The translations under genes were made by a program, and so were the position numbers. 64,000 nt of DNA from Limnoperna fortunei (lineage: Eukaryota > Mollusca > Bivalvia > Mytilida > Modiolidae): positions 79,473,873 to 79,537,872 of the forward strand of contig OX104119.1 of the NCBI GenBank assembly GCA_944474755.1. Direction: 5' to 3'. Position 1 is the stretch's first letter; every line of letters begins with the position of its first letter. Below, in pieces: positions 43,001 through 56,719 of the stretch. The notes under the pieces were generated by a model, which saw only the letters and a program-made list of their open reading frames with translations, was not told the origin of the DNA and did not search any database.

Positions 43001-45650
43001 CACATATTGATATTAACAATAGTCTGCTTATATGTTCTAACATACCGTATTTCATACGCTTTGAGAACATCTAATAACACAAAGCCAACTATTATTATTA
43101 TAAAAAATTCCGATGTCATTACAAGTTCAAGTGAAAAAATTTTAATATTGAAATTTAATTAATTTTATGCTGAAGAGGAACATATATGTCTATGTCGAGT
43201 TTGCTTTACATGCCTTGCAAGCTGTTTCTATGTATCAAGTTTCATCAAGTTTCAAAAACCAATACGTCAATTGAAAGAGTACTCTGAGAGGCGCTTCAAA
43301 ATTTTAAAACATGTGTTAGACATGTCAGAATCAAAATAGATTATTGGAATGGAGCTCTGTGCAAATTAAAACATCTTCATACCTCATATTTGTCTTCATT
43401 TTATACCTCGAAGCTATCGATTGGTATAAAAATTGACAAATATTAGGTGTTACCATCTGCAATAAACCCGCTTGCAATAATCTAGCACAAAATTTCTTAC
43501 ATGTTATATAGATGTATTGAAAAGGAAAATATCCTAATTGATCTACAATTAAAGTTATTTGACTCTATGATAGTGTAAAATTATTAACAATACGAAACTT
43601 GGAAATTCTTTGTATCAACTGATCAATGTTAAAACTAAAGAACCAAGAGCAGTGTATGTTTAAATGTAATAATTTTGTAAAATTCTGTTTTGAATATCGC
43701 AGGTTTGTGGCAGGTTTTATCATATTTGTTCATAAATATGCTATAAGAACTCCTGGAGTGAGCAGATTTATGATACATTTCAGAAGTATTTGATCTGCTC
43801 ATGAGTATTTCTTGCATTCCTTTATTATGTTAAAAAGTTTGCATGGGTAAAAAACTTTCCACTTTCACAGCTACCCCAACCTAACAAATCACATTGCATT
43901 AAGGGTTATATATATAATATACAAACGTCTAAGTATTGTGACAACCATATAATATATCTATCCAGCGGATTTATGAAACATCAGAAATACAGGGTTAATA
44001 TCAAATATTTATATATACGTCTACAAATTAAGCCCAACACTGTATATATATACAGTGTACTATCATCGGATTAGATGGTCCGATTTTTATAACTCGTTTT
44101 CATATAACATTAAGCAGGGTGCGTTATTGTAAATTATTACGTGGATAGAATTTTGCGTGTTTGTGTATTGGTCACAAAACTACTTTCGGGTCGTGTTAAA
44201 TCCCAACAATATTAAAAATGGGCTGCAGAACATTTAGGTTTATAGCAAAATCAGCCCATAAAGATGGTGCATATTTTCTTTCTGCATTATGATGTGATGG
44301 TACCTTGTTAACAAATTTTTGAACCTACTATGGCAGTTTTGATACATTTTTACAAGTTCAAATTAATTCAGCGTGCTAACTATAAATGTTTTAATTTTTT
44401 AAAGTTTTTATATGTCAGTCAATGTAACATTTTAATATGATACTTATTTATGACAAATTATTACCTAGAATGGGGCATCAAAAGAAATAAATACTTCTTT
44501 GTAAGCGATTAATAACAAACCATTTGCCTTTAAAATAAGCTAAAACACAAGAGTACGTCTCGTCCATAAAACGTTTACTTATGCTTATTCTTAACAATAT
44601 GTGACTAAATATCTTGTTCGAAATTTAACATTTGTTGCAAATTCAAATTTACTTTTTATTGTTCTATATATCCTCATTTTATTTCCATTTGCAGATTATC
44701 ATCGTTAAATAACATTCGTTCCATAATAAAATAACATGTACTTTAATTTCTTTCCTATGGAATGTACTCTGGTTTTCCAATACATTATCAAATCCTGTTT
44801 TGATAAATAGTTGGTTGATCTTGTATAAAGTGTTACTTAAAGGTCAAAAGAGTAAGCAATTTGAAATATTATTTTAAAAAACCATTCATTTTATAATTAT
44901 AATTAGCAATACATGTAAAAAAATCAACCTAATTGTAAAGGACAATAACAAGAATTAAATGAGACAACAATATTGGTAGGATAATTGAAAATATGTTCGT
45001 ATTAGGTAATGTACGAAATGGACAACAAGGAAACCGGAAATTAAAATTAATATTTATTGTCACAACATATATACTTTTCATAAAAATTCAAATTGTCTGT
45101 GACCAGATTCTCAAAATCAAAGCCCCGCTCATCATCATTACGGTAAAAATTTCAACATCTCAACTTTAAATATTTCCTAAAATACCCTTATAAAACGAAA
45201 ACATTTCAAACCATAAAAATATGCAAAATGCCGATTTTGTGCAGGCCGATTTCTATGGGTTGAAATGTCATGTATTCCTAAAATTGTATTAAGCTTTGGC
45301 AATTTGTGTCCGTTACACAGTTCCACTGCAGATGCGGTCACGCGGAATTCAATATTTACCCGTTTTTATCTGATTCACGCATTTTTCTACATAAAAATTT
45401 GTCAAAAACAATTGATGCGTCTGCTACTAATAGATTTGCCTCGCCATACTAGGATTTGTTGATTTTATTAATGTAATAAAACAGTTACTAACCTTATATG
45501 TGGTCGCTATCGTGATTTCTCAATCACTAAAACGTATATTTTATACATGTCCATGTATGTAGCGACCTTTCTCGAAAATGCACAATCGTTAAGGTATATG
45601 ATAAAACAGTCATTAGGCCTTTATTAATAGAAACATTTTAAAACAAGGGT
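43001..45650. other. Gene-free AT-rich region
   Basis: No supported gene. A 22-bp perfect palindrome (ACACTGTATAT and its complement) is at 44037-44058. The short frames have no motifs. Confidence 0.4.
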
Positions 45651-45679
45651 ATGCTTGCTATCCCTTGTCAAAACACAGA

Positions 45680-46040
45680 GAAAATAACTAATTATGGGGT
45701 ATAGTTTTCAAACCCTCTATTGTTAAAATGACAACCTGCTAAGAAAAGAGTTATTTCAACGGGTTTTTTTGCAAACTGACTGCGATATACCAGCAGACCC
45801 AGTTGCTAAGAATGAACTCTAAAAATCAAAATACCAAGCAAAAAAAGAGTAAAACAAAGCTTACATTTCCAGCATTTATTTTCTTCATCTGTTAATTAAT
45901 CAAGACACATTTACATTTCAGTCAATAAGTAATAGCGTTAATAAAATAATAAAATGATATCACCTTACCTGTCAAACTAAAAATGTTGTATGAAATGTTA
46001 CAACGGTACACATGTGCAAGACACCCCTACGCCCCAGGCT
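45680..46040. mobile_element. Dispersed repeat, third copy
   Basis: Matches 42315-42480 in its first half and 8880-8960 in its second (CACCTTACCTGTCAAACT, GTTGTATGAAATG). It lacks the 38-bp palindrome and so serves as the empty-site comparison. Confidence 0.5.
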
Positions 46041-46249
46041 TTTTATGATACTTTATAAACTGGGTTGATCTGGATTTCGTATTTTCTTTCAATTTAAGAA
46101 AATTATGAATATAAATTTTAACGATAAATTTAGATTTTGGATAGATGAATATAATTTTTAAAAGAGTGTGTAAAAGCTTGTATTACATAACTTTAAAATC
46201 GGTATCGAAATCCGCAAGCAGATCCTTGTGTCTATTTATATCTAGTTGT

Positions 46250-46850
46250 AAAACAAATGACGGCTTTCAGTTTAAATTTGTTTAAATTGTTTAATGCCAT
46301 TGTGTGGTCTGTAGTTGAATATGCTGCACGTATAAGGGGCTCAAAACAGTGTTCATGCATTAAGAACGTTAAGAATGGAGCCATGTACTTTTTATTGGCG
46401 TTGTTAAATACACACCTACCCTTTCTTTATATATGTGACATAGACTGGATGCCATGAAATGTTCTAGTATTTATAGACATTGGTCACGACTAACCAAAAC
46501 GATTAATGATAAGAGTAAATAGAAAAGTATATCTATAGAGGAATACTATGGGAAATGGAAATGGAAAAATAAAAACTGGCAATTAAGAGTTACTTTAAAT
46601 CAAAGTTAAACAAATATTGACATGAACTATGTTTGCAATACGAATTATATCTTTAGCAAAGGTATAATAAAATATATTGTGACTGTCTTTTTTGATAATT
46701 ACAAACAAGAATGGATTTATATCATCGCAAAGTACGTACATGTTGAAGACTTAAGTGTGTTAAAAGGTATTCATCTATGTATATATCAGGGAAATATTAA
46801 AGCGCAGTATCAAAATACAGCCGTGGAGTTGACAATAAACCATTAAAGTG
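46250..46850 (+). pseudogene. LINE C-terminal relic
   Basis: Broken plus frames give SVVEYAARIRGSKQC, then FLYICDIDWMP and KVYL. The order resembles the thumb and C-terminal region of LINE reverse transcriptases (a Y-A/G-x-E/R-W-x-G turn, then a short conserved block). Stops are frequent. Confidence 0.4.
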
Positions 46851-47289
46851 AAACAGTATAAGATATGAAAATAAGAAAATAGAGAATAAAGCTTGTTTTC
46901 ACTGCACTGATAATATTTGAACATGAGCAACATGTTTTACTAGTAAATGGATGGATCACTTGACGTGGACAGAATGAAATGAGTATTTTTGTGTCCGACA
47001 TTTCTATAGTTTTTGGATAGTGTAATTATCAACTTTGGAGTTAATTTTCGCAAAACGTGAATATTGCTATTTTCATAGACATTACTAATTTTAAGTTTTG
47101 ATGACCCAAAACTAATTTTAATTGTGTTAACATTTTCAGTGAGACACAGCCTTAATTGCCTTCAGGGTAAATAGTATAAACACTAACAAAATGTGCTCAC
47201 GATTACTTTGGACCCGTAGTAATATTCTTCGTAAAATCAGCTGATCATAATAAACATGACCTATTGACCTTGTGAACGTCAAACAGGGT
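46851..47289. other. No feature seen
   Basis: AT-rich spacer between LINE relics. Confidence 0.35.
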
Positions 47290-49400
47290 AAACAATGTCA
47301 CTAAAGGAAACTTCTACTTTAATTGCCGATATTCGGAAAATTCTTGATGCGGGATCTGACAATCCAACGGTTTATAGTGGTAAAGCATGATTTCACAACT
47401 AGTTACACACATTAAAGGTAGAATTTATCGAATAGAGAAAAACATGGACAAGAAATTCAAAGTGCTAAATCAATCCATACTCTCTGTGTCGGGAAGGGTT
47501 ATAAAACTTTAAAAAAATAAAACATCTGATCTGAGTACGAAATTCACATACGGTGATATTAGTAAAGGTTCGAAAGCGTGACATGTTAACACTTAAAGAA
47601 TAAAAATACCAAATCTTTTGACGTGTCAATTAACCTAATGAAGACAATGAAGCAAGTGCTCCTTTATACTGCGGTACAAATTCGTCAATTTATAAATTCA
47701 AACAGCTGGTCTAGTCGAAGTTTAGTAAACGATAATAGAAAAACGTTAAAAATTTAATGTCTTAATAACTGCAGTATTGAAATGAGGTTACAATACCCGG
47801 AATTTAGTGATCTGATACAAGAATTGTTTGTTTTGTAGAAACAAAAAGATGATCTTGACACGATTAATTTTCCCAGACATTTTTTGCATGAAAATTAGAC
47901 GAATTGTTACTGACAAACGCTCATTTGGTATTATTGTAGGATATAGATAAGTATTGATATTGTTGGCAACAGTGGTAAATATGTGCTGTGGTTTAATTGT
48001 AGTGAGTTAATGTTCAATAACAGATCAACCTGTATTATTTAGTGTTGTATATGTACCACCTGACTACACCAGAAGATGCTTTTAGTGAAATAGAACAGAA
48101 ATATCATTTGTTTTGAATAGGTCAAATTACATATGTCTTAAAGGGGGTTTTAATGCAAGAACATCTAATGATAACGATTTTGTTGAGATAGAAAAAAATA
48201 GGCACGTAGATGAATATCTCTTAAAAATGTCAATAATTATATTATATACTAAATGCTTTAAAGATACCGCAAAGTAGAAGGAGCATGGTTAAAGTTAAAA
48301 ACATATACGGAAATTTATTTAGCAACTTTTGTGAAGGAAATTAATGTTAGGGTTGAAAAGGATACGAATAGTGGAAAAATTACATGTATTAAAAGTATTA
48401 AAAAAATGTCTCGAACGCAAAGTATACAAATTATTGTATTAATCTTTCGCAAGTCTTTACAAAAGAAATCGGTTAGTAATCCCAAACCTTTTTGGAAATT
48501 ATTGTGTGGACATAGGACCGGCCAAATATTGACATCAAATCCCTCTATGATTTCTTAAAAAAAACTTAACCACAGCAAATATAGATGAACAGCAACCGAA
48601 ATTCAATTACGAGGTTCCAAACATATCAAATGAATTTATCTATTTAATCTACTTCAAATCGGCTTTTTCATAAATATGAAAAACTTTTTATTTAATATTC
48701 GATACTTTTATTCTAACTTATAGCTGGTTAACGGATGTAATTAAATGTATATACATGTATATATGAAAAGGGAGATCAAAGAGATCCCAAAATTTCCGGC
48801 CTATAATAATTGTCAGTTGCCTAGGTAAATTATTGACTGCTATTTTGAATGCAAGACTCACAAGCTTTTCTGATGAATATACTAATATCATTTAAGAAAA
48901 TCAACGAGTCTTTAGAAAGAGGGCATTTAAAATCTTATAAACGTCTGTTGAATTTGAAATCTTTAACACCATATGTTTTATGTGGAACTTGGTAGACTTA
49001 TTATTGCTATAGATATTAAGATACGATGGTATCTTACTTGTCAAAACTTGTAAATGGCAAACAGTCCAAATTGTCTTCAATACTCTATCGTCTTACTCGG
49101 CAATCGAACGAAAACTATAGTATACAATATTCTTGGATTAACTGTGATAGAACAATTATGATTGTGGTTGTTCTCTAATATGGGACTCAAAACAATTCTT
49201 CAATCATGAGTGGCTTAAATACATAGTAAAACAACGGGTAACAGACGAGTTTGCACAAAATTGGAGTTCAGTTGTGTTTCATTCAACTAAAACAGTAAAC
49301 TATAGAATTCGGGAAACAAAATTGGAATTCGAAAACGATTTAATTGTCTTGAACTTGAACATTATCAGATAGGTAACTTGTATATACAGAGTATACACAC
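47290..49400 (+). pseudogene. Decayed LINE with endonuclease and RT fragments
   Basis: From left to right on the plus strand: an ORF1-like start MSLKETSTLIADIRKIL at about 47296; an endonuclease-domain remnant (VVYVPPDYTRRCF near 48045 and GGFNARTSNDNDF near 48145); a linker with NPKPFWKLLCGHRTG near 48480; and a reverse-transcriptase start (KGDQRDPKNFRP near 48768, then SCLGKLLTAILNARLTSFSD). This is the normal LINE order. Many stops and shifts disable it. Confidence 0.6.
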
Positions 49401-50241
49401 ACACAGTGTGTACTGTGAATAAACCGTGGGGTGGTTAGAAACATGACATTGTTTGATGGGTTAAATCAAAGTATTCATATCAGAATTCATAGTTATGATC
49501 AAAAACGTATACAAGACATTGTGTGAAAGAACATAGTTTTCTTTTTCGTTTTTTTTTTGTTTGGTCTCAAATCATTGATCCTATGTGTATAAGTAACCGC
49601 TCTGTTTGCACTCGAGCGCATTCCTTTAGTTAATGTGTTGAACTCTGATTGATGTGGCTCTTTGACTAACAGGACCTTTACTGGGAAAATTTATTTTATT
49701 TGTATTGTCATTTATTACAAGAACAATACACAAGTTGTTTCATTTATCAAATTTTTTAAAGGCTTACAAAACGTTCTTTCTGACACTGACCACATTTAAA
49801 TGTTCTTATTTATGTTATTTCTAAACATGAAAGCAGGTGACCGTTAAGCCAATGTTTTATGAACTTATATCAAAGCTATACAAGGAGACAGCCGACGTCC
49901 ACCTTCAGCTACAGCTGGTTTCTGAAGACAAGTTTACTATTTACCAGAGAACAAAAGTGCAGTCGGTCGTATTCAGTCTGTGGTATATGTTTAGAGCACA
50001 GACACTTGCAACAAGCAGACTTGCCGCGTGGTATGTCTGCACTGATTATCCCGCGCTATGTGCACTTAACCCAAAATACACCCTTAGCCCATGAAGGACT
50101 CAAAAACATGTGTATTTGTGATTTTTACATATTGGTATATAAAAGCAACTGTCTAATTTTTGAGACTTTTTGAAAAATCTCGAACAACTATTTCATAGGG
50201 CACGTGCTAAACTCATGTAAACTATTTCCCTTTAAGAATAA
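49401..50241. other. No gene recognised
   Basis: Two overlapping plus frames (49837-50094 and 49859-50173) have no recognisable motif. Confidence 0.35.

Positions 50242-50332
<91 letters not shown>
50242..50332. repeat. (ATT)n microsatellite
   Basis: About 30 uninterrupted ATT triplets. The poly-leucine frame across it is an artefact. Confidence 0.97.
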
Positions 50333-50333
<1 letters not shown>

Positions 50334-50655
50334 AAAATAATACTCAAAGCGCTGTACATTTACAATTAAAAATAGGAAATAAGAAAATATATAAAAAATG
50401 TTATGATAATATACACAAAGAACAATACAAAAAAAATAGATCTAAAATGAATGCATAAATAAATTATAAACAAACAGAAGAATAATCGGGTTAACAGCTG
50501 TTAAAATATGATAAAAAAGGGTCTTAAAATGATAAATTTGGTAAATACTATTTAAGAATTTAAAATATTGACTAAAAATAATAAAAATTGTGAATGGTTA
50601 TTGGTTTACATAAGCAAAAGAAAATAAAGTAGAATAGCTGAATTAAGAGAGTATT

Positions 50656-51230
50656 TATGGTGGCATATATCTGCACCTACTTGTCACATAACTAAGTCTA
50701 CATAATTTGTGAAATAAGTCTAATTGTCACTTAATTAAGTCTACTTGTCACATATTTAGGTAAACTTTTAACATAATAAAGTGTTAATATTTTTAAGATA
50801 AGAAAGACATTTTTTGAGTTTTTGCCGTTTTCATGCCATACACAAGTTGACATAATTATCTCACAAGTGAACTTAGTTATCTGACAAGTAGACTTATTTA
50901 TCTGCATGTTGACATAATTATGTGACAAGTTGACTTATGAGATAAATAAGACTACTTGTCAGATAATTAAGCTCACATCCAGATAAATTTAAGTCAACTT
51001 GTCAGATACACAAGTCTGCTTGTCAGATAGTTATGTCAACGTGTGTTTGGCATGTAAAGGGCAAAAACGCAAAATATGGTTAATTTTTCTTAAAAATATT
51101 ATAACTTTATTATCTGAAAAGTTTACTTAAATATGTGACAAGTAGACTTAATTAAGTGACAAGTCTACTTATTTCACAAAAAATGTTGACTTAATTATGT
51201 GACAAGTAGGGGCAGATATATGCCCCCATA
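50656..51230. mobile_element. 575-bp foldback MITE with 6-bp TSD
   Basis: The left end is TATGGTGGCATATATCTGCA and the right end, read in reverse, TATGGGGGCATATATCTGCC. The arms continue through CTACTTGTCACATAA and beyond, pairing over most of the element. The interior is packed with variants of ACTTGTCA(G/C)ATAA / TTGACATAATTA. AGTATT flanks both ends (50650-50655 and 51231-51236), as expected of a target-site duplication. There is no coding capacity. Confidence 0.75.
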
Positions 51231-51289
51231 AGTATTAGGTACAAATTACAATAAAATTTTATATTGAAAGAGTAAAATAATATGATATT

Positions 51290-51780
51290 TATATATCACA
51301 GTTTCAGACAACATGGAAGGCTTTTTTTAAAAACGATTTTGAGTTTTTTCTTGAAAACATCAACAGATAAGTCAGTGTCGCGCATCTGGTCAGGTAGATC
51401 GTTCAAAAGAACAGTAGCCGCTCTGTCAAATCTTCTCTCTCCGTGTTTTTTTCGAACAACTGGTGTCACCAATAAAGATTTCTTCCCTGATCTTAAGGAT
51501 CTAGACGGTTGATACAGTTTTACAATTTCTCCCAAGTAAGATGGAGCATTCCCAGTAAGAGCTTTAAAAACGTAAAGCAGAAGTTTGTATTGACATCGAT
51601 AGAATATGGGAAGCTAGTGGAGGGACTTCATCACAGGTGTTATGTGATGTTTTTCGTGTTCTTGATACAACCCTCGCAGCAGTATTTTGTACTCGTTGTA
51701 ATCGTTGTAATTGACAAGTTGGTAGTCCAAAAAGTAGAGCGTATCCATAGTCAAGACGAAACGTGACTAATGAACACATT
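51290..51780 (-). pseudogene. CR1/L2-like LINE 3' fragment
   Basis: The minus strand encodes FRLDYGYALLFGLPTCQLQR, LQRVQNTAARVVSRTRK, then in other frames FDRAATVLLNDLPDQMRD. These are the characteristic end of CR1/L2/Jockey-type reverse transcriptases. Frames are interrupted and the 5' part is missing. Confidence 0.75.
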
Positions 51781-52424
51781 AAGGTCTTACATGTAGGTAT
51801 GACAGGTATTGTACATTGAACAAAATAAACTTGTTTATCTTGAATTATTTTTTAAATCAAGCCATTCAGAAAACAATAAAATATAGATATACAATTTGAA
51901 GAAATGTAGTAATAAATATAAATAATTAAAAAGCCTTGATTTTGTTCTACAATTTTTTGTCGCGATCTATGATATATATGGTTTTGCAGATAAACAGTTC
52001 AAAATTACCAGTTCCATTTAAGGAACTCTTTGAGTCAACAAACTGCACCCTCACACTATCTTGCAAGTGTTTATAAGCTCTGTTATCGATTTTTGTTTCT
52101 AGTCTATATTTTTAATGCTTCTTCGTAGACAGTTTTTATTGGTGTTAAACGGTCGCGTTTCAGCTGACCCTAAAGGGGGGGGGGGGGATAAGTTGAGCTT
52201 GAAAACATCGATTGAATTCTGTACTTATTTCACGAGCATTGATGTTAAAGTCTACAGAAGCTACAAGTGGGGTAAATGCATTTCATCCCAAAACTTTGGA
52301 AGTTTCGATGTCAGTTAGTTAACTTTGAAAACAATTTTTTTTGTAAAGATGGTCTTACATATTGTCCTTAATGTGTTTGGGGCATAATAGCTGGCTTTGG
52401 TTCGGTTAGTTAGTTTGTTTGTTT
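51781..52424. other. No gene; one G-run
   Basis: AT-rich. A run of about 13 G lies at 52175-52187. No other feature is seen. Confidence 0.4.
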
Positions 52425-52600
52425 GTTTGAATGGTATTTAACGTAACTTTCAGCAACTTTTCAGCGTCAAGTTTTAATTGGGTAAGGTAGCCGGAGGACC
52501 CGAATACCCGAAAAGTTAGACTCGAGTCGAGTACATCCTTTCCGCACTTAGACTAAAACCCTCAACCTGACATATGTACTGGTCAAATGCACAATCTCTA
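52425..52600 (-). mobile_element. SINE fragment (reverse)
   Basis: Read on the minus strand it ends AAGTTACGTTAAATACCATTC and contains GATGTACTCGACTCGAGTC and CAATTAAAACTTGACGC, matching the body and 3' end of the 18.9-kb SINE. The 76-bp array begins directly at its 5' side. Confidence 0.65.
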
Positions 52601-55600
52601 TCTGGTTAGTCCGGTTCTATCTGGTTAGTCCGGTTCTATCTTGTTAGTCCGGTTCATAGTCACTGCCGAGCACGTCATGTTATAACTGAATGCTGCCTCC
52701 CTCCACAACCTCTATTTGGTTAGTCCGGTTCATAGTCACTGCCGAGCAGGTCATGTTATCACTGAATGCTGCCTCCCTTCACAACCTCTATCTGGTTAGT
52801 CCGGTTCATAGTCACTGCCGAGCACGTCATGTTATCACTGAATGCTGCCTCCCTCCACAACCTCTATCTGGTTAGTCCGGTTCATAGTCACTGCCGAGCA
52901 GGTCATGTTATCACTGAATGCTGCCTCCCTCCACAACCTCTATCTGGTTAGTCCGGTTCATAGTCACTGCCGAGCAGGTAATGTTATCACTGAATGCTGC
53001 CTCCCTCCACAACCTCTATCTGGTTAGTCCGGTTCATAGTCACTGCCGAGCAGGTCATGTTATCACTGAATGCTGCCTCCCTCCACAATCTCTATCTGGT
53101 TAGTCCGGTTCATAGTCACTGCCGAGCAGGTCATGTTATCACTGAATGCTGCCTCCCTCCACAACCTCTATCTGGTTAGTCCGGTTCATAGTCACTGCCG
53201 AGCACGTCATGTTATCACTGAATGCTGCCTCCCTCCACAACCTCTATCTGGTTAGTCCGGTTCATAGTCACTGCCGAGCAGGTCATGTTATCACTGAATG
53301 CTGCCTCCCTCCACAACCTCTATCTGGTTAGTCCAGTCATTAGTCACTGCCGAGCAGGTCATGTTATCACTGAATGCTGCCTCCCTCCACAATCTCTATC
53401 TGGTTAGTCCGGTTCATAGTCACTGCCGAGCAGGTCATGTTATCACTGAATGCTGCCTCCCTCCACAACCTCTATCTGGTTAGTCCGGTTCATAGTCACT
53501 GCCGAGCAGGTCATGTTATCACTGAATGCTGCCTCCCTCCACAATCTCTATCTGGTTAGTCCGGTTCATAGTCACTGCCGAGCACGTCATGTTATCACTG
53601 AATGCTGCCTCCCTCCACAATCTCTATCTGGTTAGTCCGGTTCATAGTCACTGCCGAGCAGGTCATGTTATCACTGAATGCTGCCTCCCTCCACAACCTC
53701 TATCTGGTTAGTCCGGTTCATAGTCACTGTCGAGCAGGTCATGTTATCACTGAATGCTGCCTCCCTCCACAACCTCTATCTGGTTAGTCCGGTTCATAGT
53801 CACTGCCGAGCAGGTCATGTTATCACTGAATGCTGCCTCCCTCCACAACCTCTATCTGGTTAGTCCGGTTCATAGTCACTGCCGAGCAGGTCATGTTATC
53901 ACTGAATGCTGCCTCCCTCCACAATCTCTACCTGGTTAGTCCGGTTCATAGTCACTGCCGAGCAGGTCATGTTATCACTGAATGCTGCCTCCCTCCACAA
54001 CCTCTATCTGGTTAGTCCGGTTCATAGTCACTGCCGAGCAGGTCATGTTATCACTGAATGCTGCCTCCCTCCACAATCTCTATCTGGTTAGTCCGGTTCA
54101 TAGTCACTGCCGAGCACGTCATGTTATCACTGAATGCTGCCTCCCTCCACAATCTCTATCTGGTTAGTCCGGTTCATAGTCACTGCCGAGCAGGTCATGT
54201 TATCACTGAATGCTGCCTCTCTCCACAATCTCTATCTGGTTAGTCCGGTTCATCGTCACTGCCGAGCAGGTCATGTTATCACTGAATGCTGCCTCCCTCC
54301 ACAACTTCTATCTGGTTAGTCCGGTTCATAGTCACTGCCGAGCAGGTCATGTTATCACTGAATGCTGCCTCCCTCCACAATCTCTATCTGGTTAGTCCGG
54401 TTCATAGTCACTGCCGTCTGGCTAGTCCGGTTCATCGTTACTGCCGAGCACGTCATGTGTCATGTTATCACTGAATGCTGCCTCCCTCCACAATCTCTAT
54501 CTGGTTAGTCCGGTTCATCGTCACTGCCGAGCACGTCCTGTTATCACTGAATGCTGCCTCCTTCCACAATCTCTATCTGGTTAGTCCGGTTCATCGTCAC
54601 TGCCGAGCACGTCATGTTATCACTGAATGCTGCCTCCCTCCACAATCTCTATCTGGTAAGTCCGGTTCATCGTCACTGCCGAGCACGTCATGTTATCACT
54701 GAATGCTGCCTCCCTCCACAATCTCTATCTGGTTAGTCCGGTTCATAGTCACTGCCGAGCACGTCATGTTATCACTGAATGCTGCCTCCCTCCACAATCT
54801 CTATCTGGTTAGTCCGGTTCATAGTCACTGCCGAGCAGGTCATGTTATCACTGAATGCTGCCTCCCTCCACAATCTCTATCTGGTTAGTCCGGTTCATCG
54901 TCACTGCCGAGCAGGTCATGTTATCACTGAATGCTGCCTCCCTCCACAACTTCTATCTGGTTAGTCCGGTTCATAGTCACTGCCGAGCAGGTCATGTTAT
55001 CACTGAATGCTGCCTCCCTCCACAATCTCTATCTGGTTAGTCCGGTTCATAGTCACTGCCGTCTGGCTAGTCCGGTTCATCGTTACTGCCGAGCACGTCA
55101 TGTGTCATGTTATCACTGAATGCTGCCTCCCTCCACAATCTCTATCTGGTTAGTCCGGTTCATCGTCACTGCCGAGCACGTCCTGTTATCACTGAATGCT
55201 GCCTCCTTCCACAATCTCTATCTGGTTAGTCCGGTTCATCGTCACTGCCGAGCACGTCATGTTATCACTGAATGCTGCCTCCCTCCACAATCTCTATCTG
55301 GTAAGTCCGGTTCATCGTCACTGCCGAGCACGTCATGTTATCACTGAATGCTGCCTCCCTCCACAATCTCTTTCTGGTTAGTCCGGTTCATAGTCACTGC
55401 CGAGCAGGTCATGTTATCACTGAATGCTGCCTCCCTCCACAGTCTCTATCTGGTTAGTCCGGTTCATAGTCACTGCCGAGCACGTCATGTTATCACTAAA
55501 TGCTGCCTCCCTCCACAATCTCTATCTGGTTAGTCCGGTTCATAGTCACTGCCGAGCACGTCATGTTATCACTGAATGCTGCCTCCCTCCACAATCTCTA

Positions 55601-56200
55601 TCTGGTTAGTCCGGTTCATAGTCACTGCCGAGCACGTCATGTTATCACTGAACGCTGCCTCCCTCCACAATCTCTATCTGGTTAGTCCGGTTCATAGTCA
55701 CTGCCGAGCACGTCATGTTATCACTGAATGCTGCCTCCCTCCACAATCTCTATCTGGCTAGTCCGGTTCATCGTCACTGCCGAGCACGTCATGTTATCAC
55801 TGAATGCTGCCTCCCTCCACAATCTCTATCTGATTAGTCCGGTTCATAGTCACTGCCGAGCACGTCATGTTATCACTGAATGCTGCCTCCCTCCACAATC
55901 TCTATCTGGTTAGTCCGGTTCATTGTCACTGCCGAGCACGTCATGTTATCACTGAATGCTGCCTCCCTCCACAATCTCTATCTGGTTAGTCCGGTTCATA
56001 GTCACTGCCGAGCACGTCATGTTATCACTGAATGCTGCCTCCCTCCACAATCTCTATCTGGTTAGTCCGGTTCATAGTCACTGCTGAGCACGTCATGTTA
56101 TCACTGAATGCTGCCTCCCTCCACAATCTCTATCTGGTTAGTCCGGTTCATAGTCACTGCCGAGCAGGTCATGTTATCACTGAATGCTGCCTCCTTCCAG
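52600..56200. repeat. 76-bp satellite array (~47 copies)
   Basis: Head-to-tail 76-bp units contain CTATCTGGTTAGTCCGGTTC, ATAGTCACTGCCGAGCA(G/C)G and GAATGCTGCCTCCCTCCACA. Alternating C/G and C/T variants form block patterns, and a 645-bp block including an irregular unit (54286-54750) repeats at 54931-55395. The 61-codon frame in each unit is an artefact. The first units are short and partial, next to the SINE fragment. Confidence 0.95.
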
Positions 56201-56719
56201 CTTTTTGAAAGACATGTTGTTGACCCCATTCCATACCTATAACCATAGCAAACATAGACCACGTGGACTAACATCCTCGATCTTTTGCACAGTCCGTCTA
56301 AATACTGCTTAGACCTGGCTGAGTGCACAGTTATTTATAACTTTTTAAAAATCTTATTAATTGAATATTGTCGATTTGAATACAATCTTTTGATTTCGTT
56401 TATTTTAAGTTTGTAAAAAAAAAATACGTGCTATTTGCACAAAAAATGTGTAGATCTAAGTAAATTTTTGCTCGATTTATAATTTTTTTCCATTAAAATT
56501 GTTCATTATTGTTTAGTAATTGGGTTTTTGTACACTTATTCCCTTATTTATGGGAATGGTATTGAACAAGTGCGCACAAATAAATTTTAGATATCTCCGA
56601 CGGTTTATTTTGAAAGATTTATGTCCTTATTTCATGTAAAATGTTACAAAAACTTATTAATAGTGTTAAAATCTCAAGTATTGGGGCTAAACGTACTTAC
56701 CCCGGGCTAAGCAGTATTT
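56201..56719. other. No supported gene
   Basis: A 75-codon minus frame (56328-56101) runs from unique sequence into the array. It has no recognised family. The rest is AT-rich. Confidence 0.35.

Noticed and set aside
50204..50458. Poly-leucine protein
   Set aside because: Product of an ATT microsatellite.
52690..56065. About 45 ORFs of 61 codons as a gene family
   Set aside because: They are the same frame through successive satellite units, overlapping each other; the 76-bp period is not a multiple of three.
56101..56328. Minus-strand 75-codon gene at the edge of the 76-bp array
   Set aside because: No family match or splice signals, and its end is array sequence. Kept only as a note.
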